A program made the translations under genes and the position numbers. Source: Janthinobacterium rivuli (GTDB lineage Bacteria; Pseudomonadota; Gammaproteobacteria; Burkholderiales; Burkholderiaceae_D). Taken from it: a DNA stretch of 64,000 bases. Numbering within the stretch: the first letter of the stretch is position 1; each line of letters begins with the position of its first letter. This document shows, piece after piece, positions 9,241 through 19,174 of this stretch. Location of the stretch: NCBI RefSeq assembly GCF_029690045.1, contig NZ_CP121464.1, positions 124,001-188,000 of the forward strand. The letters are read 5' to 3'. The notes beneath the pieces were generated by a model. The model did no database searches, was not told the origin of the DNA, and saw nothing but the letters and a program-made list of their open reading frames with translations.

Positions 9241-9879
9241 TTAAGGTTGCCAGTGAACGAAGTTCTTGTACAGCTGCAAGCCAGCGGCAGCGCTTTTTTC
9301 AGGGTGAAACTGTGTCGCGAAAATATTATCACGGGCGACGGCGCAGGCGAACGGCGCGCCATAGACAGTCTCGCCCACCGTGTGCGCCGCCTCTTGAGGT
9401 TGAGCAAAATAACTGTGCACAAAGTAAAAATACGCGTTGTCGGCGATGCCATCCCACATGACATGGGACGCCGTTTGCCGCACTTGGTTCCAGCCCATTT
9501 GCGGCACCTTGAAGCGCGAGCCGTCTTCCTGCACCTGGCCGTCGAGCTGGAAACGCACGACTTTGCCTGGCAGCAAGCCCAGACCGGCCGCATTGCCTTC
9601 TTCGCTGCCGTCGAACAGCATTTGCTCGCCGATGCACACGCCCAGCACGGGCTTGCTGTCGGCGGCGCGCAGCAGCGCTTCAAGCACGCCCGATTCGCGC
9701 AGGCTGCGCATGCAGTCGGGCATGGCGCCCTGGCCCGGCAAGACGATGCGGTCGGCGCTGTCGATGTCTTCCACAGTGCCGGAAATGCGCACGTCGGCTT
9801 CCGGCGCCACGGCGCGCAAGGCCTGCGCCACCGAGCGCAAATTGCCCATGCCGTAATCCACCACCACAATTTTATTCAT
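9241..9879 (-). CDS. hisH: imidazole glycerol phosphate synthase glutaminase subunit
   Basis: A 212-residue class I glutamine amidotransferase that feeds ammonia to HisF. The nucleophile motif is [12 protein letters not shown] (Cys-His-Glu triad), with FVHSYF and the C-terminal [12 protein letters not shown] supplying His and Glu. The start [17 protein letters not shown] is the family-typical N-terminus. Confidence 0.97.
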   Translation of the reverse strand: MNKIVVVDYGMGNLRSVAQALRAVAPEADVRISGTVEDIDSADRIVLPGQGAMPDCMRSLRESGVLEALLRAADSKPVLGVCIGEQMLFDGSEEGNAAGLGLLPGKVVRFQLDGQVQEDGSRFKVPQMGWNQVRQTASHVMWDGIADNAYFYFVHSYFAQPQEAAHTVGETVYGAPFACAVARDNIFATQFHPEKSAAAGLQLYKNFVHWQP

Positions 9880-9917
9880 GTTTGATCCCGGAATCTACAA
9901 TATAGCGAGAGCGGCGC

Positions 9918-10508
9918 TTACAGGCTGCCCTTGGTCGATGGAATGATGCCGGCCGCGCGCTCGTCGAGCTCGGCAGCCATGCGCAGCGCGCGGCCAAAGG
10001 CCTTGAACACGGTTTCGCATTGATGGTGGGCATTCGTGCCGCGCAGGTTGTCGATATGCAAGGTCACGCCCGCATGGTTGACGAAGCCGCGGAAAAATTC
10101 CAGGGTCAGGTCGACGTCGAAGCCGGCGATCATGGCGCGCGTAAACGGGATATGGTATTCGATGCCCGGGCGACCCGAGAAATCGAGCACCACGCGCGAC
10201 AGCGCCTCGTCCAGCGGCACATACGCGTGGCCGTAGCGGCGGATGCCCTTCTTGTCGCCGATGGCCTTGGCCACGGCCATGCCCAGCGTGATGCCCACGT
10301 CTTCCACCGTATGGTGGTTGTCGATATGCACGTCGCCCGTCGCTTCGATATCGAGGTCGATCAAGCCGTGGCGGGCGATCTGGTCCAGCATATGGTCGAG
10401 GAAGGGCACGCCGGTATTGAGCTTTTGCTGGCCCGTGCCGTCCAGGTTGAGGGCGACGCGAACTTGCGTCTCATTGGTGTTGCGCGTGATTTCTGCGGTG
10501 CGGTTCAT
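9918..10508 (-). CDS. hisB: imidazoleglycerol-phosphate dehydratase
   Basis: A 196-residue monofunctional dehydratase of histidine step 6 (manganese enzyme). The start [14 protein letters not shown] is chosen by family length; the frame extends upstream into hisC but without matching the family. Metal-binding histidine clusters are visible in [24 protein letters not shown] and ANNxHH-type [14 protein letters not shown]. There is no N-terminal histidinol-phosphatase domain, so that step must be encoded elsewhere. Confidence 0.97.
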   Translation of the reverse strand: MNRTAEITRNTNETQVRVALNLDGTGQQKLNTGVPFLDHMLDQIARHGLIDLDIEATGDVHIDNHHTVEDVGITLGMAVAKAIGDKKGIRRYGHAYVPLDEALSRVVLDFSGRPGIEYHIPFTRAMIAGFDVDLTLEFFRGFVNHAGVTLHIDNLRGTNAHHQCETVFKAFGRALRMAAELDERAAGIIPSTKGSL

Positions 10509-10527
10509 GGGAGGCTCTGGCGGTAGG

Positions 10528-11622
10528 CTAAACGAGGGATGCCTTGAAGGCATCGTAAAAAAGGGAATTTTCTTCCGGGGTGCTGACGCTGATGCGCAGG
10601 CAATTGGCCAACGCAGCATGCATTTTACTCATATTTTTAATTAAAACCCTGCGGGCAAGCAGTTTTGCGCAAACATCGTCGGAATCCGCCACACGAATCA
10701 GAAGAAAATTTGCCTTCGAGGGGAATACCGTCACGCCCGGCAACTCTGCCAGACGCAGCGCCAATGCATCGCGCGCGCTGTTGAGCAAGTCCGCCTGGGC
10801 ATTCAACACGTCGATGTGATCGAGCGCGAATTCGGCCGCCGCCTGCGTCAATACATTCACATTGTATGGCGGGCGCACTTTTTCAAATTGCGCCAGCAGG
10901 GCCGGCTCGGCCGACATGTAGCCGAGGCGGATGCCGGCCAGGCCCAGTTTCGACACGGTGCGCATCACCACCAGGTTTTCAAATTCAGGCAAGCGGCCCA
11001 TGAAACTGTGCTGCGCGAACGGCTCGTACGCTTCGTCGACGACGGCGATGCCCGTGTCGCCAAGCGCGGCGAGGATGCGCTCGATGTCGGCAGTGGCAAA
11101 CAGGTTGCCCGTCGGGTTGTTTGGATACGCGAGAAACACCAGCGCCGGGCGATGCTGTTCAATCGCCGCCAGCATGGCCGGCATGTCCAGGCTGAAGTCG
11201 GCCTGCAAAGGCACGCCGACGAAATCCATGCCGGCAAACTGCGCCGAGCGTGCATACATGACGAAGGCGGGCACGGGCGCCAGCAACACGGCGCGCTTGC
11301 CCGGCTCCTGGTGGGCGCACGCCATGGCCAGGATGGAAATGAGTTCATCGGAGCCATTGCCCAGCATGACGTCATAGCCGGCGGGCACGCCCAGCTTGGC
11401 GCAGATGGCCGCCTGCAGGCTGGCGTAAGACGGCGGATAGCGGTTCAGCGCCACGCCGGCCAGGCGCGCGCCCAGCTCCTCGCGCAGATGCTGCGGCAGC
11501 GGATACGGGTTTTCCATCGCATCGAGTTTGATGTAACCGCTGGCATCGGCGACCTGGTAGCTTTTGACGGCCCGCACATCGGCGCGCACGGTGTTGCTGA
11601 TTAACTGATCGAGGAAAGACAT
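10528..11622 (-). CDS. hisC: histidinol-phosphate aminotransferase
   Basis: A 364-residue PLP-dependent fold-type I aminotransferase of histidine step 7. Landmarks are [12 protein letters not shown] near the N-terminus, [27 protein letters not shown] and the PLP-lysine region [15 protein letters not shown]. Upstream lies the DNA methyltransferase gene (22 nt), not hisD as in the usual order. Transcription from murA-hisG-hisD should continue into it. Confidence 0.96.
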   Translation of the reverse strand: MSFLDQLISNTVRADVRAVKSYQVADASGYIKLDAMENPYPLPQHLREELGARLAGVALNRYPPSYASLQAAICAKLGVPAGYDVMLGNGSDELISILAMACAHQEPGKRAVLLAPVPAFVMYARSAQFAGMDFVGVPLQADFSLDMPAMLAAIEQHRPALVFLAYPNNPTGNLFATADIERILAALGDTGIAVVDEAYEPFAQHSFMGRLPEFENLVVMRTVSKLGLAGIRLGYMSAEPALLAQFEKVRPPYNVNVLTQAAAEFALDHIDVLNAQADLLNSARDALALRLAELPGVTVFPSKANFLLIRVADSDDVCAKLLARRVLIKNMSKMHAALANCLRISVSTPEENSLFYDAFKASLV

Positions 11623-11644
11623 GCTGCAAACACTCCTGATGAAA

Positions 11645-12568
11645 TTAAATGACGACGTCTTCCGGCACGCTAGCGCTGCGCGCCTTGCGGGCCGGCGTTT
11701 TTTTCACGGCGGGCGGCTTTTTGGCAGCCGCCGGCTTTTTCGCTGCCGCCCTGACGGGCTTGGGCGCGGCCAATGTGGCCGGTTCGGCCAGCTCCTGCGT
11801 CAATGCCGCCAGCCGTTGTTCGATGATGGCGCAGTAGTCGGGATTCAGTTCAAAGCCGACGAAATCGCGCCCGCAGCGCTTCGCTGCCAGGGCCGTGGTG
11901 CCGCTGCCCATGAACAGGTCGAGCACCACGCCGCCGGGCGGGCACGACGCCTTCACCATGCGCTCGATGATTTCAAGCGGCTTTTGCGTCGGGTGGTCGG
12001 CCCGTTCCGGGTGTTCCTTGTGCAGGCGCGACACGCTCCACAAGTCTTTCGGGTTGTAGCCCACTTCCAGCCATTTCGCGCCGATGAAGATCGAGCGCGA
12101 ACGGGCTTTCTTGGTGGCCGCGTCGTAGGCGATGCGCACCGCATCAAGGTCGAAGTAGTAATCCTTGCGCTTGACGAAAAAGCCGATGGTGTCGTGCACC
12201 GATGAAAAGCTGCGCACGCTGCCGCCCATGGACGGCACGCGGCGGTCCCAGATGATTTCATTCATCATGGCCATGCGCTGTTTCAGCATGACGAAGATCT
12301 CCGGCGAATAGCGCCAGGTCAAAAAAATATACAGGCTGCCGTTGGCCTTCAGCTTGGGCAGCGCCGCATCGATCCACTCTTCCGTCCAGCGCAGGTAGTC
12401 GGCCACGGACTGCTGGTCCGAGGCATTGCCGTAATCCTTGCCCAGGTTGTACGGCGGATCCGTCAGGATCAGGTCCACCGAGCCATCGGGAATGCGCGCC
12501 AGTCCCGCCAGCGCATCTTCGCAATAGACCCGGTTGACCCAGTCCGGCTGCTCCGCCAACTTCGTCAT
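11645..12568 (-). CDS. beta-class DNA (adenine-N6 or cytosine-N4) methyltransferase inserted in the his operon
   Basis: A 307-residue SAM-dependent DNA methyltransferase. Catalytic motif IV is TDPPYN (Asp37-Tyr40). The SAM motif [16 protein letters not shown] comes afterwards, and this order defines the beta class. Between them are [26 protein letters not shown] and [13 protein letters not shown] elements. The last ~55 residues are a Lys/Ala/Pro-rich, histone-H1-like tail. The ATG is fixed by a 4-nt ATGA overlap with the hisD stop, so it is translationally coupled to hisD; hisC follows by 22 nt. No cognate endonuclease is near, so it looks like an orphan enzyme. The target sequence cannot be read from the gene. 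Confidence 0.93.
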   Translation of the reverse strand: MTKLAEQPDWVNRVYCEDALAGLARIPDGSVDLILTDPPYNLGKDYGNASDQQSVADYLRWTEEWIDAALPKLKANGSLYIFLTWRYSPEIFVMLKQRMAMMNEIIWDRRVPSMGGSVRSFSSVHDTIGFFVKRKDYYFDLDAVRIAYDAATKKARSRSIFIGAKWLEVGYNPKDLWSVSRLHKEHPERADHPTQKPLEIIERMVKASCPPGGVVLDLFMGSGTTALAAKRCGRDFVGFELNPDYCAIIEQRLAALTQELAEPATLAAPKPVRAAAKKPAAAKKPPAVKKTPARKARSASVPEDVVI

Positions 12569-13890
12569 GGCTGCGGCTTCAGGCGCAGTTCGGCGCTGCG
12601 CGCGTGCGCTTGCAAGCCTTCGCCATACGCCAGCGTGGCGGCGACACGGCCCAGGGTTTGCGCGCCCGCTTCGCTGACGTGAATGATGGACGAGCGCTTC
12701 TGGAAATCGTACACGCCCAGCGGCGACGAGAAACGCGCCGTGCGCGAGGTCGGCAGCACGTGATTGGGACCGCAGCAATAGTCGCCCAGCGATTCGGACG
12801 AGAAGCGGCCGAGGAACATGGCGCCCGCGTGGCGGATCCGCTCGGCCCACTGCTGCGGGTTGTCCGCCGAGATTTCCAGGTGTTCCGCGGCGATGCTGTT
12901 GGCGATCTCGCACGCTTCTTCCATGCTGCGCACCTTGATCAGGGCGCCGCGGTCGGCCAGCGAGGTGCTGATGGTGGCCTGGCGCGGCATCGTCGGCAGC
13001 AGCTTGGCGATGCTCTCTTCGACTTGCGCGATGTAATCGGCGTCAGGGCACAGCAGAATCGCCTGCGCCAGTTCGTCGTGCTCGGCCTGCGAAAACAGGT
13101 CCATCGCCACCCAGTCAGGGTCCGTGGTGCCGTCGCACAGCACCAGAATTTCCGATGGCCCGGCGATCATGTCGATGCCGACGATGCCGAACACGCGGCG
13201 CTTGGCGGCGGCCACATAGGCATTGCCGGGACCGACGATTTTATCCACGGCGGCGATCGTCTGCGTGCCATACGCCAGGGCGCCGACAGCTTGCGCGCCG
13301 CCGATGGTGATCACGCGCGTCACGCCGGCGATTGCGGCGGCGGCCAGCACCATCTGGTTTTTCACGCCGTCCGGCGTCGGCACCACCATGATAATCTCGC
13401 CCACGCCCGCCACGTGCGCGGGAATGGCGTTCATCAGCACGGACGATGGATACGCTGCCTTGCCGCCCGGGACGTAGATGCCGACCCGGTCCAGCGGCGT
13501 AATTTTTTGCCCCAGCACCGTGCCATCGGGCTCGGTGTAGCTAAAACCGCGCAATTCCTCGCGCTGGCGTTCGTGGAAGGCGCGGATGCGCTGCGCGGCG
13601 ATCTGCAGCGCCTCGCGCTGGGCCGACGGCAAGCCGTTCAGGGCCGCCTGCAATTCGGCTTGCGAAATATCGAAGGCCGCCATTTCCGCCGCGCCGCCAT
13701 GCGGGATGCGGTCGAAACGGTTGGTGTATTCCAGTACGGCGGCGTCGCCGCGCGTTTTCACATCGGCCAGGATTTTTGCGACCGACGTTTCAATCGCCGC
13801 ATCGGTGCCCGCCTCGAACGCCAGCAAGGTGTCGAGCGATTGTTGGAAACCATCCTGGCTTGAATCGAGCTTGCGTATCTGTATCGGCAT
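12565..13890 (-). CDS. hisD: histidinol dehydrogenase
   Basis: A 441-residue NAD- and zinc-dependent enzyme of the last two histidine steps (histidinol to histidine). Conserved parts are [41 protein letters not shown], the signature [12 protein letters not shown], the zinc-binding [11 protein letters not shown] and the C-terminal [27 protein letters not shown] region. It lies 26 nt after hisG. Its stop overlaps the methyltransferase start. Confidence 0.97.
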   Translation of the reverse strand: MPIQIRKLDSSQDGFQQSLDTLLAFEAGTDAAIETSVAKILADVKTRGDAAVLEYTNRFDRIPHGGAAEMAAFDISQAELQAALNGLPSAQREALQIAAQRIRAFHERQREELRGFSYTEPDGTVLGQKITPLDRVGIYVPGGKAAYPSSVLMNAIPAHVAGVGEIIMVVPTPDGVKNQMVLAAAAIAGVTRVITIGGAQAVGALAYGTQTIAAVDKIVGPGNAYVAAAKRRVFGIVGIDMIAGPSEILVLCDGTTDPDWVAMDLFSQAEHDELAQAILLCPDADYIAQVEESIAKLLPTMPRQATISTSLADRGALIKVRSMEEACEIANSIAAEHLEISADNPQQWAERIRHAGAMFLGRFSSESLGDYCCGPNHVLPTSRTARFSSPLGVYDFQKRSSIIHVSEAGAQTLGRVAATLAYGEGLQAHARSAELRLKPQP

Positions 13891-13916
13891 AATCGGCTTT
13901 CTGCTACTGAATAAGT

Positions 13917-14597
13917 CTAGGCTTGCGAATTAGTTTGCGAAGCACGTTCAAACGCCTCGATGATCGGCTGCAAGCGCTCGCGCTTGAGTTTTAACGCCGC
14001 CTGGTTGACCACCAGGCGCGACGAAATTTCCATGATGTGCTCGACCTCGACGAGGTTGTTCGCACGCAAGGTGCTGCCCGTGCTGACCAGGTCGACGATG
14101 GCGTCGGACAGGCCGACCAAAGGCGCCAGCTCCATCGAGCCATACAGCTTGATCAGGTCGACGTGCACGCCTTTGGCGGCGAAATGCTCGCGCGCCGTGT
14201 GCACGAACTTGGTCGCCACGCGCAAGCGCGCGCCCTGATGCACGGCCTTTTCGTAGTCAAAACCGGCCTGCACCGCCACCGACATGCGGCAGGAAGCGAT
14301 ATTCAGGTCGATCGGCTGGTACAGGCCTTCGCCGCCGTGTTCGAGCAAGACATCCTTGCCCGCCACACCGAAGTCGGCCGCGCCGTACTGCACGTAGGTC
14401 GGCACGTCGCTGGCGCGCACGATGATGACGCGCACGTTCGGATCGTTGGTGGCCAAAATCAGCTTGCGCGAGGTCTCCGGGTTTTCCAGCACCTTGATGC
14501 CGGCCGCTTCCAGCAGCGGCATGGTGTCCTCAAAAATGCGGCCTTTCGAGAGCGCCAGAATCAGCTGGGAGCTGTCACCGTTATTCGATCCGTTCAT
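13917..14597 (-). CDS. hisG: ATP phosphoribosyltransferase, short form
   Basis: A 226-residue catalytic subunit of the first, committed step of histidine synthesis. It has [22 protein letters not shown] at the start, the PRPP-binding region [18 protein letters not shown], and no C-terminal regulatory ACT-like domain. Short HisG proteins require the regulatory partner HisZ, which is not in this window and must be elsewhere. It follows murA by 12 nt. Confidence 0.96.
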   Translation of the reverse strand: MNGSNNGDSSQLILALSKGRIFEDTMPLLEAAGIKVLENPETSRKLILATNDPNVRVIIVRASDVPTYVQYGAADFGVAGKDVLLEHGGEGLYQPIDLNIASCRMSVAVQAGFDYEKAVHQGARLRVATKFVHTAREHFAAKGVHVDLIKLYGSMELAPLVGLSDAIVDLVSTGSTLRANNLVEVEHIMEISSRLVVNQAALKLKRERLQPIIEAFERASQTNSQA

Positions 14598-14609
14598 GCT
14601 CGTTCCTTG

Positions 14610-15860
14610 TTATTTGATGCGTACGATGTTGGCGCCCACGGCCGACAATTTCACTTCCATGCGGTCGTAGCCGCGGTCGAGGTGATAGATGCGGTCGATC
14701 AGGGTTTCGCCATCGGCGGCCAGGGCCGCGATCACCAGCGACGCCGAAGCGCGCAGGTCGGTCGCCATCACGGGCGCGCCGCGCAGCTGCTTGACGCCGG
14801 CGATGATGGCCGTGTTGCCCTCGATGGTGATGTCGGCGCCCAGGCGGTTCATTTCCTGCACGTGCATGAAGCGGTTCTCGAAAATCGTCTCGGTGACGCG
14901 GCTGGCGCCATTCGCGATGGTGTTCACGGCCATGAACTGCGCCTGCATGTCGGTCGGGAAGCCCGGGTATTCCGTCGTACGGAAGCTGACGGGGTTCGGA
15001 CGGGCCGACATCTCGGCGCGGATCCAGTCGGCGCCGAAGGTCATCGTCAGGCCCATGGCGCGCAGCTTGTCGAGCGCCGCGTCGAGGATATCGGTGCGCA
15101 CGTTGCGCAAGGTGATATCGCCGCCGGTGGCCGCCACGGCGCACAGGAAGGTGCCCGTTTCGATACGGTCGGCGATCACCGCGTGCGAAGCGCCGTGCAA
15201 GGCATCCACGCCCTGGATCACCAGGCGGCTGGTGCCGATGCCGTCGATCTTCGCGCCCATGGCCACCAGCAGGTGCGCCAGGTCGGTTACTTCCGGTTCG
15301 CAGGCGGCGTTTTCCAGGATGGTCTCGCCTTCGGCCAGGGTCGCGGCCATCAGCAGATTCTCGGTGCCGGTGACGGTGATCATGTCGGTGACGATGCGCG
15401 CGCCTTTGAGCTTGGCGCACTTGGCGTAGATGTAGCCCGCTTCGATGCGGATCTCGGCGCCCAGCGCTTCCAGGCCCTTGATGTGCTGGTCGACGGGACG
15501 CGAACCGATGGCGCAGCCGCCCGGCAAGGACACCTTGGCTTCGCCGAAGCGCGCCAGCAGGGGGCCGAGCACGAGGATCGAGGCGCGCATGGTTTTCACC
15601 AGCTCATACGGCGCTTCCAGGGTATCGATGGCGCTGCCGTTGAGGAGCACGCGGTCGCCGTCCTGCTGCACTTTCAGGCCCGTCTGGCCCAGCAGTTTCA
15701 GCATGGTGGCCACGTCGTGCAGGTGCGGCACGTTCGTCAGGTCCAGGTCGCCCGCGGTCAGCAGGCCCGCGCACAGGATGGGCAGGGCGGCGTTCTTCGC
15801 GCCGGAGATGGCGATGTCGCCGTTCAGGCGGTTGCCGCCGTTGATGAGGAGCTTGTCCAT
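14610..15860 (-). CDS. murA: UDP-N-acetylglucosamine 1-carboxyvinyltransferase
   Basis: A 416-residue cytosolic enzyme transferring enolpyruvate from PEP to UDP-GlcNAc, the first committed step of peptidoglycan synthesis and the fosfomycin target. The N-terminus has [22 protein letters not shown]. The catalytic loop is [16 protein letters not shown], with Cys116 as the PEP-reactive residue, so it should be fosfomycin-sensitive in principle. It lies 4 nt after the bolA-like gene. Confidence 0.97.
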   Translation of the reverse strand: MDKLLINGGNRLNGDIAISGAKNAALPILCAGLLTAGDLDLTNVPHLHDVATMLKLLGQTGLKVQQDGDRVLLNGSAIDTLEAPYELVKTMRASILVLGPLLARFGEAKVSLPGGCAIGSRPVDQHIKGLEALGAEIRIEAGYIYAKCAKLKGARIVTDMITVTGTENLLMAATLAEGETILENAACEPEVTDLAHLLVAMGAKIDGIGTSRLVIQGVDALHGASHAVIADRIETGTFLCAVAATGGDITLRNVRTDILDAALDKLRAMGLTMTFGADWIRAEMSARPNPVSFRTTEYPGFPTDMQAQFMAVNTIANGASRVTETIFENRFMHVQEMNRLGADITIEGNTAIIAGVKQLRGAPVMATDLRASASLVIAALAADGETLIDRIYHLDRGYDRMEVKLSAVGANIVRIK

Positions 15861-15864
15861 GTGC

Positions 15865-16101
15865 TTATCCTTGGAATTCTTCAGGTGTCAGGGTTTTCAT
15901 CGACAGCGCGTGGATTTCTTCGCGCATGCGGTCGCCCAGCGCCGCGTAGACGATCTGGTGACGCTGGATCAAACGCTTGCCGGCAAACGCGGGCGAGACG
16001 ATCACGGCCTGGAAGTGCTGGCCATCGCCCTCCACTTCGAGGTGCGTGCATTCGAGGCCGGCCGACAGATAGCCGTGGATCAGTTCTGGAGTGGTGGTCA
16101 C
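15865..16101 (-). CDS. BolA/IbaG-family protein
   Basis: A 78-residue BolA-type protein. The core [37 protein letters not shown] matches the class II KH-like fold with the conserved FAGK..RHQ region. BolA proteins pair with monothiol CGFS glutaredoxins in iron-sulfur handling; such a glutaredoxin is encoded at 62.5 kb. The start is a GTG at 16101 with AAGGA about 7 nt upstream. The usual position next to murA suggests the IbaG/YrbA type. Confidence 0.92.
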   Translation of the reverse strand: MTTTPELIHGYLSAGLECTHLEVEGDGQHFQAVIVSPAFAGKRLIQRHQIVYAALGDRMREEIHALSMKTLTPEEFQG

Positions 16102-16171
16102 GATAAGTCCTTGATATTGAATAATGTAGTGATGTGATGTGCCGCAATCAACGGCGCAATTAATAAGGTAA

Positions 16172-16933
16172 TTAATGACGCAAACGATAGCCGCTCTTCA
16201 GCAGGCGGATCGACGCCAGCGCCAGAATCACGAGGAAGCCGGCGACGATGGACAAACTAAGCCACGGGCTGACGTCGGACACGCCGAAGAAGCCGTAGCG
16301 GAAGCCATCGATCATGTAAAAGAAGGGGTTCAGATGCGATACCGTCTGCCAGAAGGCGGGCAGCGAATGGATCGAATAGAACACGCCCGACAAAAAGGTG
16401 GCCGGCATGATCAGGAAGTTCTGGAAGGCGGCCAGCTGGTCGAATTTTTCGGCCCAGATGCCGGCGATCAGGCCCATGGTGCCCAGCATGGCGGCGCCGA
16501 GGAAGGCGAAGACGACGATCCACAGCGGCGCGACAAACGACAGGTCGGCGAACCAGCACGTGATGGCGAACACGCCAAAGCCCACGGCCAGGCCGCGCGC
16601 GACGGAAGCAAGTACGTACGCCGAGAAAATTTCCCAGTGCGACAAGGGCGTGAGCAGCACGAACACCAGGTTACCCGTGATCTTGGACTGGATCAGCGAG
16701 GACGAGGAATTGGCGAACGCGTTTTGCAGCACGCTCATCATCACCAGGCCGGGAATCAGAAAGGCCGTGTAGCTGACGCCGGGGCTCGGCTCCACGCGGC
16801 CGTCGAGCACATGGCCGAACACCAGCAGGTACAGCATCGACGTGAGCACGGGCGCGGCCACGGTTTGCGTCGCCACTTTCCAGAAGCGCAGCGTCTCTTT
16901 GTAGACGAGGGTGCGAAATCCTGTCGAAATCAT
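16172..16933 (-). CDS. ABC-2 type exporter permease (YadH-like)
   Basis: A 253-residue integral membrane protein with six hydrophobic segments. It carries the ABC-2 signature region around LFSGVFYSIHSLPAFWQTVSHLNP (here PATFLSGVFYSIHSLP) followed by FYMIDGFRYGFFG. It pairs with the ATPase just upstream, whose stop overlaps its start by 4 nt. The substrate is unknown; YadGH-like exporters next to mla, bolA and murA suggest an envelope role, which is inference. Confidence 0.93.
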   Translation of the reverse strand: MISTGFRTLVYKETLRFWKVATQTVAAPVLTSMLYLLVFGHVLDGRVEPSPGVSYTAFLIPGLVMMSVLQNAFANSSSSLIQSKITGNLVFVLLTPLSHWEIFSAYVLASVARGLAVGFGVFAITCWFADLSFVAPLWIVVFAFLGAAMLGTMGLIAGIWAEKFDQLAAFQNFLIMPATFLSGVFYSIHSLPAFWQTVSHLNPFFYMIDGFRYGFFGVSDVSPWLSLSIVAGFLVILALASIRLLKSGYRLRH

Positions 16934-17847
16934 ACGGTACCTTTATCCATGATCTGCAAGAAGATATCTTCCAGGTCGGCTTGTTGCAATTGCATTTCGT
17001 CGATTTCGGCGCCCGCTTCACGCAGGCGGGCGAGGATTTTTTCGACTTCGCTGTATTCGTTGACGCGCAGGCTGAATTTGTTCGGCGCCTGCTGTTCTTC
17101 CGGGTGCAGCACCAGGTGCCGCAGGTCGGCCGGCAGGCTGCCGTTTTTGAGATGCACCTGCAGCTGCGAGCCGGCGATGCGGCGGATCAGGGCCGACATG
17201 GTGTCGAGCGCCACCACCTTGCCGGTTTTCAGCATGGCCACGCGCTGGCACATGGCTTGCGCCTCTTCCAGGTAGTGGGTGGTTAGCACGACCGTGTGGC
17301 CGCCTTCGCGGTTCAGGCGCGAGATGAACTTCCACAGGGTCTGGCGCAGTTCCACGTCGACGCCGGCCGTCGGCTCATCGAGCACGATGACGGGCGGCTT
17401 GTGCACCAGCGCCTGCGCCACGAGCACGCGGCGCTTCATGCCGCCGGACAGCGCGCGCATATTCGTGTCGGCCTTGCCTGTGAGGTCGAGGTTTTCCATG
17501 ACCTCGTCGATCCACTTGTCGTTGTTCGGCAAGCCAAAGTAACCGGATTGCAGGCGCAGGGTTTCGCGCACGGTGAAAAACGGATCGAACACCAGCTCCT
17601 GCGGCACCACGCCCAGGTTGCGGCGCGCGTTGCGGAAGTCCGTGACGACATCGTGGCCATGGATCTTGACGGTGCCCGCGTCGGGGCGTATCAGGCCGGC
17701 GATGATGGAAATGAGGGTGGTCTTGCCGGCGCCATTCGGGCCAAGCAGGCCAAAGAATTCGCCTTCCTCGATGGCCAGCGACACGCCGCCCAGCGCCTTG
17801 AGCGATTTATAGCTCTTTTCTACATTCGTGATTTGAATTGCGGTCAT
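16930..17847 (-). CDS. ABC exporter ATP-binding protein (YadG-like)
   Basis: A 305-residue nucleotide-binding subunit. Walker A is GPNGAGKTT, the Q-loop VVPQELVFDPFFTVRETL, the signature ALSGGMKRRVLVAQALVH, Walker B VIVLDEPTAGVD, and the H-loop TTHYLEEAQ. The C-terminal ~85 residues form the extra domain typical of drug/antigen-type ABC-2 exporters. It is coupled to the permease gene by an ATGA overlap. A perfect TATAAT about 112 nt upstream may supply an internal promoter for this gene and the genes behind it. Confidence 0.95.
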   Translation of the reverse strand: MTAIQITNVEKSYKSLKALGGVSLAIEEGEFFGLLGPNGAGKTTLISIIAGLIRPDAGTVKIHGHDVVTDFRNARRNLGVVPQELVFDPFFTVRETLRLQSGYFGLPNNDKWIDEVMENLDLTGKADTNMRALSGGMKRRVLVAQALVHKPPVIVLDEPTAGVDVELRQTLWKFISRLNREGGHTVVLTTHYLEEAQAMCQRVAMLKTGKVVALDTMSALIRRIAGSQLQVHLKNGSLPADLRHLVLHPEEQQAPNKFSLRVNEYSEVEKILARLREAGAEIDEMQLQQADLEDIFLQIMDKGTV

Positions 17848-17958
17848 GTGCTTGTTTCAAGTGTAATGCGTCTGGTGTGATGCGCCAGTTGCCGGAGACA
17901 TCCAGGCCGGCAGGCCGGTGCAGGACGCCGCCTTCAGGCGAGGACGGCGCAACAGTCA

Positions 17959-17964
17959 ATTATA
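17959..17964 (-). promoter_or_regulatory. candidate -10 element upstream of the ABC-bolA-murA-his block
   Basis: Reading on the minus strand there is an exact TATAAT in the 211-bp gap between mlaB and the ABC ATPase gene, in a locally AT-rich stretch. No good -35 hexamer is seen at 16-18 bp, so this is a candidate only. Confidence 0.35.
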
Positions 17965-18058
17965 GTTGGAAAATTCGTGGAACACTTGGAGATCAATCCG
18001 GCGGCGCTGCTGGCCTGCCGGCTTGAAAGCTACTGCTGATGCGGGGAGTGGGACAGGA

Positions 18059-18415
18059 TCAATGATGATGCAGGTCGGACGGGCTGCGTTCGGCGTGGCC
18101 GCCGGCGCTGGCGCAGTCGTCGGCGCTCAGGGTGCTCAGGGTGCTCGAGACGAGCGAGCACACGCCATACAGCTTGGTGAGGTTTTTCAGGTTGTTCGGC
18201 AGGTTTTTCAGCTCCAGCACGGCGCCGGCATCCTGCGCGGCGCGTTGCCACGTCAGCATGACGGAGACGGCTGCCGAATCGACGGCCTTGACGTTGCGCA
18301 AGTCAAACTTCGTCTGGCCCGAGCGGATGGCGTCCAGACCCTGCTCCAATGCCGAAGTGGCATTGTGCACGGTCAGGGAAGTCAGGGACTGCAAGGTGTC
18401 GAGAGAGTCGGGCAT
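18059..18415 (-). CDS. mlaB: STAS-domain protein MlaB
   Basis: A 118-residue cytosolic STAS protein, regulatory partner of the MlaFE ATPase complex in inner-membrane phospholipid transport. The STAS core reads TKFDLRNVKAVDSAAVSVML, with the conserved DSAA/S loop, then LELKNLPNNLKNLTKLYGV. The C-terminal ~20 residues, ending in three histidines, go beyond the core. It is the last mla gene, 52 nt after mlaC. Confidence 0.9.
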   Translation of the reverse strand: MPDSLDTLQSLTSLTVHNATSALEQGLDAIRSGQTKFDLRNVKAVDSAAVSVMLTWQRAAQDAGAVLELKNLPNNLKNLTKLYGVCSLVSSTLSTLSADDCASAGGHAERSPSDLHHH

Positions 18416-18467
18416 GGCGTCGGGCTGCGCTGGTCTGGAACTGGGTCAGGAGCTATATGATAGCCGA

Positions 18468-19103
18468 TTATTTGGCTTTGGCAGCGGGACGGCTGGCCAG
18501 GGCCTTGTTTTTTGCCGACAAAGTCTTGATCAGGCCATCGATGCCGCCCTTGCTGATCTCGCTGGCAAAGCTGCTTTTGTACGTTTCCACCAGCCACGCG
18601 CCCAGCACGTTGATGTCATAGATCTTCCAGCCGGCCGGGGTTTTCGCCACGCGGTAGTTCAAGGGCACGGGTTCGCCGCGCGCCACGTTCACCTGCGAGC
18701 GCACTTCCACTTCCGTATCGCTAGGATCGGCGCGCAGCGGCTTGAATTCCACGGTTTCGTTCTTGATCTGCGACAGGGCGCCCGAGTACGTGTAGATCAG
18801 CAGGGTGCGAAATTCCGCGGCCAGCTGCTTTTGCTGGTCGGGCGTGGCATCGCGCCAGTGGCGGCCGGCGGCCAGGGCCGTCATGCGCTGGAAATCCACG
18901 TACGGCAAGATCTTGCTTTCCACCAATTCGGTGACGCGCTTGATATCGCCAGCCTGGATGGCCTTGTCGGACTTGGCCGTGTCGATCACGTCCTGGCTGA
19001 TGCGCTTGACCAACACGTCCGGCGCTTCCACGGCGGGGGCGGCCTGGGCGGCGGTGGCAAAGGCGATGGTGGCCATCGCCAGCAGTTGTTTCATCAATTT
19101 CAT
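18468..19103 (-). CDS. mlaC: phospholipid-binding periplasmic protein MlaC
   Basis: A 211-residue exported protein shuttling phospholipid between the MlaA outer-membrane and MlaFEDB inner-membrane complexes. The signal peptide is MKLMKQLLAMATIAFATAAQA. The MlaC (toluene-tolerance Ttg2D) fold follows, with VDFQRMTALAAGRHWRDATPDQQ and FRTLLIYTYSGAL. The ATG at 19103 is chosen because AAAGGTAG lies 4 nt upstream. Confidence 0.95.
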   Translation of the reverse strand: MKLMKQLLAMATIAFATAAQAAPAVEAPDVLVKRISQDVIDTAKSDKAIQAGDIKRVTELVESKILPYVDFQRMTALAAGRHWRDATPDQQKQLAAEFRTLLIYTYSGALSQIKNETVEFKPLRADPSDTEVEVRSQVNVARGEPVPLNYRVAKTPAGWKIYDINVLGAWLVETYKSSFASEISKGGIDGLIKTLSAKNKALASRPAAKAK

Positions 19104-19174
19104 GGTTCTACCTTTCATGGTGTTGCTATGCACCGGCTGGCGTTGATCGCAGCCGTGGTGTTCTTGAATCCAGT

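Noticed and set aside
12569..12913. N-terminal extension of the methyltransferase frame
   Set aside because: It lies within hisD; the ATGA overlap and the family start support 12568.
14037..16106. 689-residue plus-strand frame opposite hisG, murA and bolA
   Set aside because: Spans three conserved genes on the other strand and lacks any recognisable motif.
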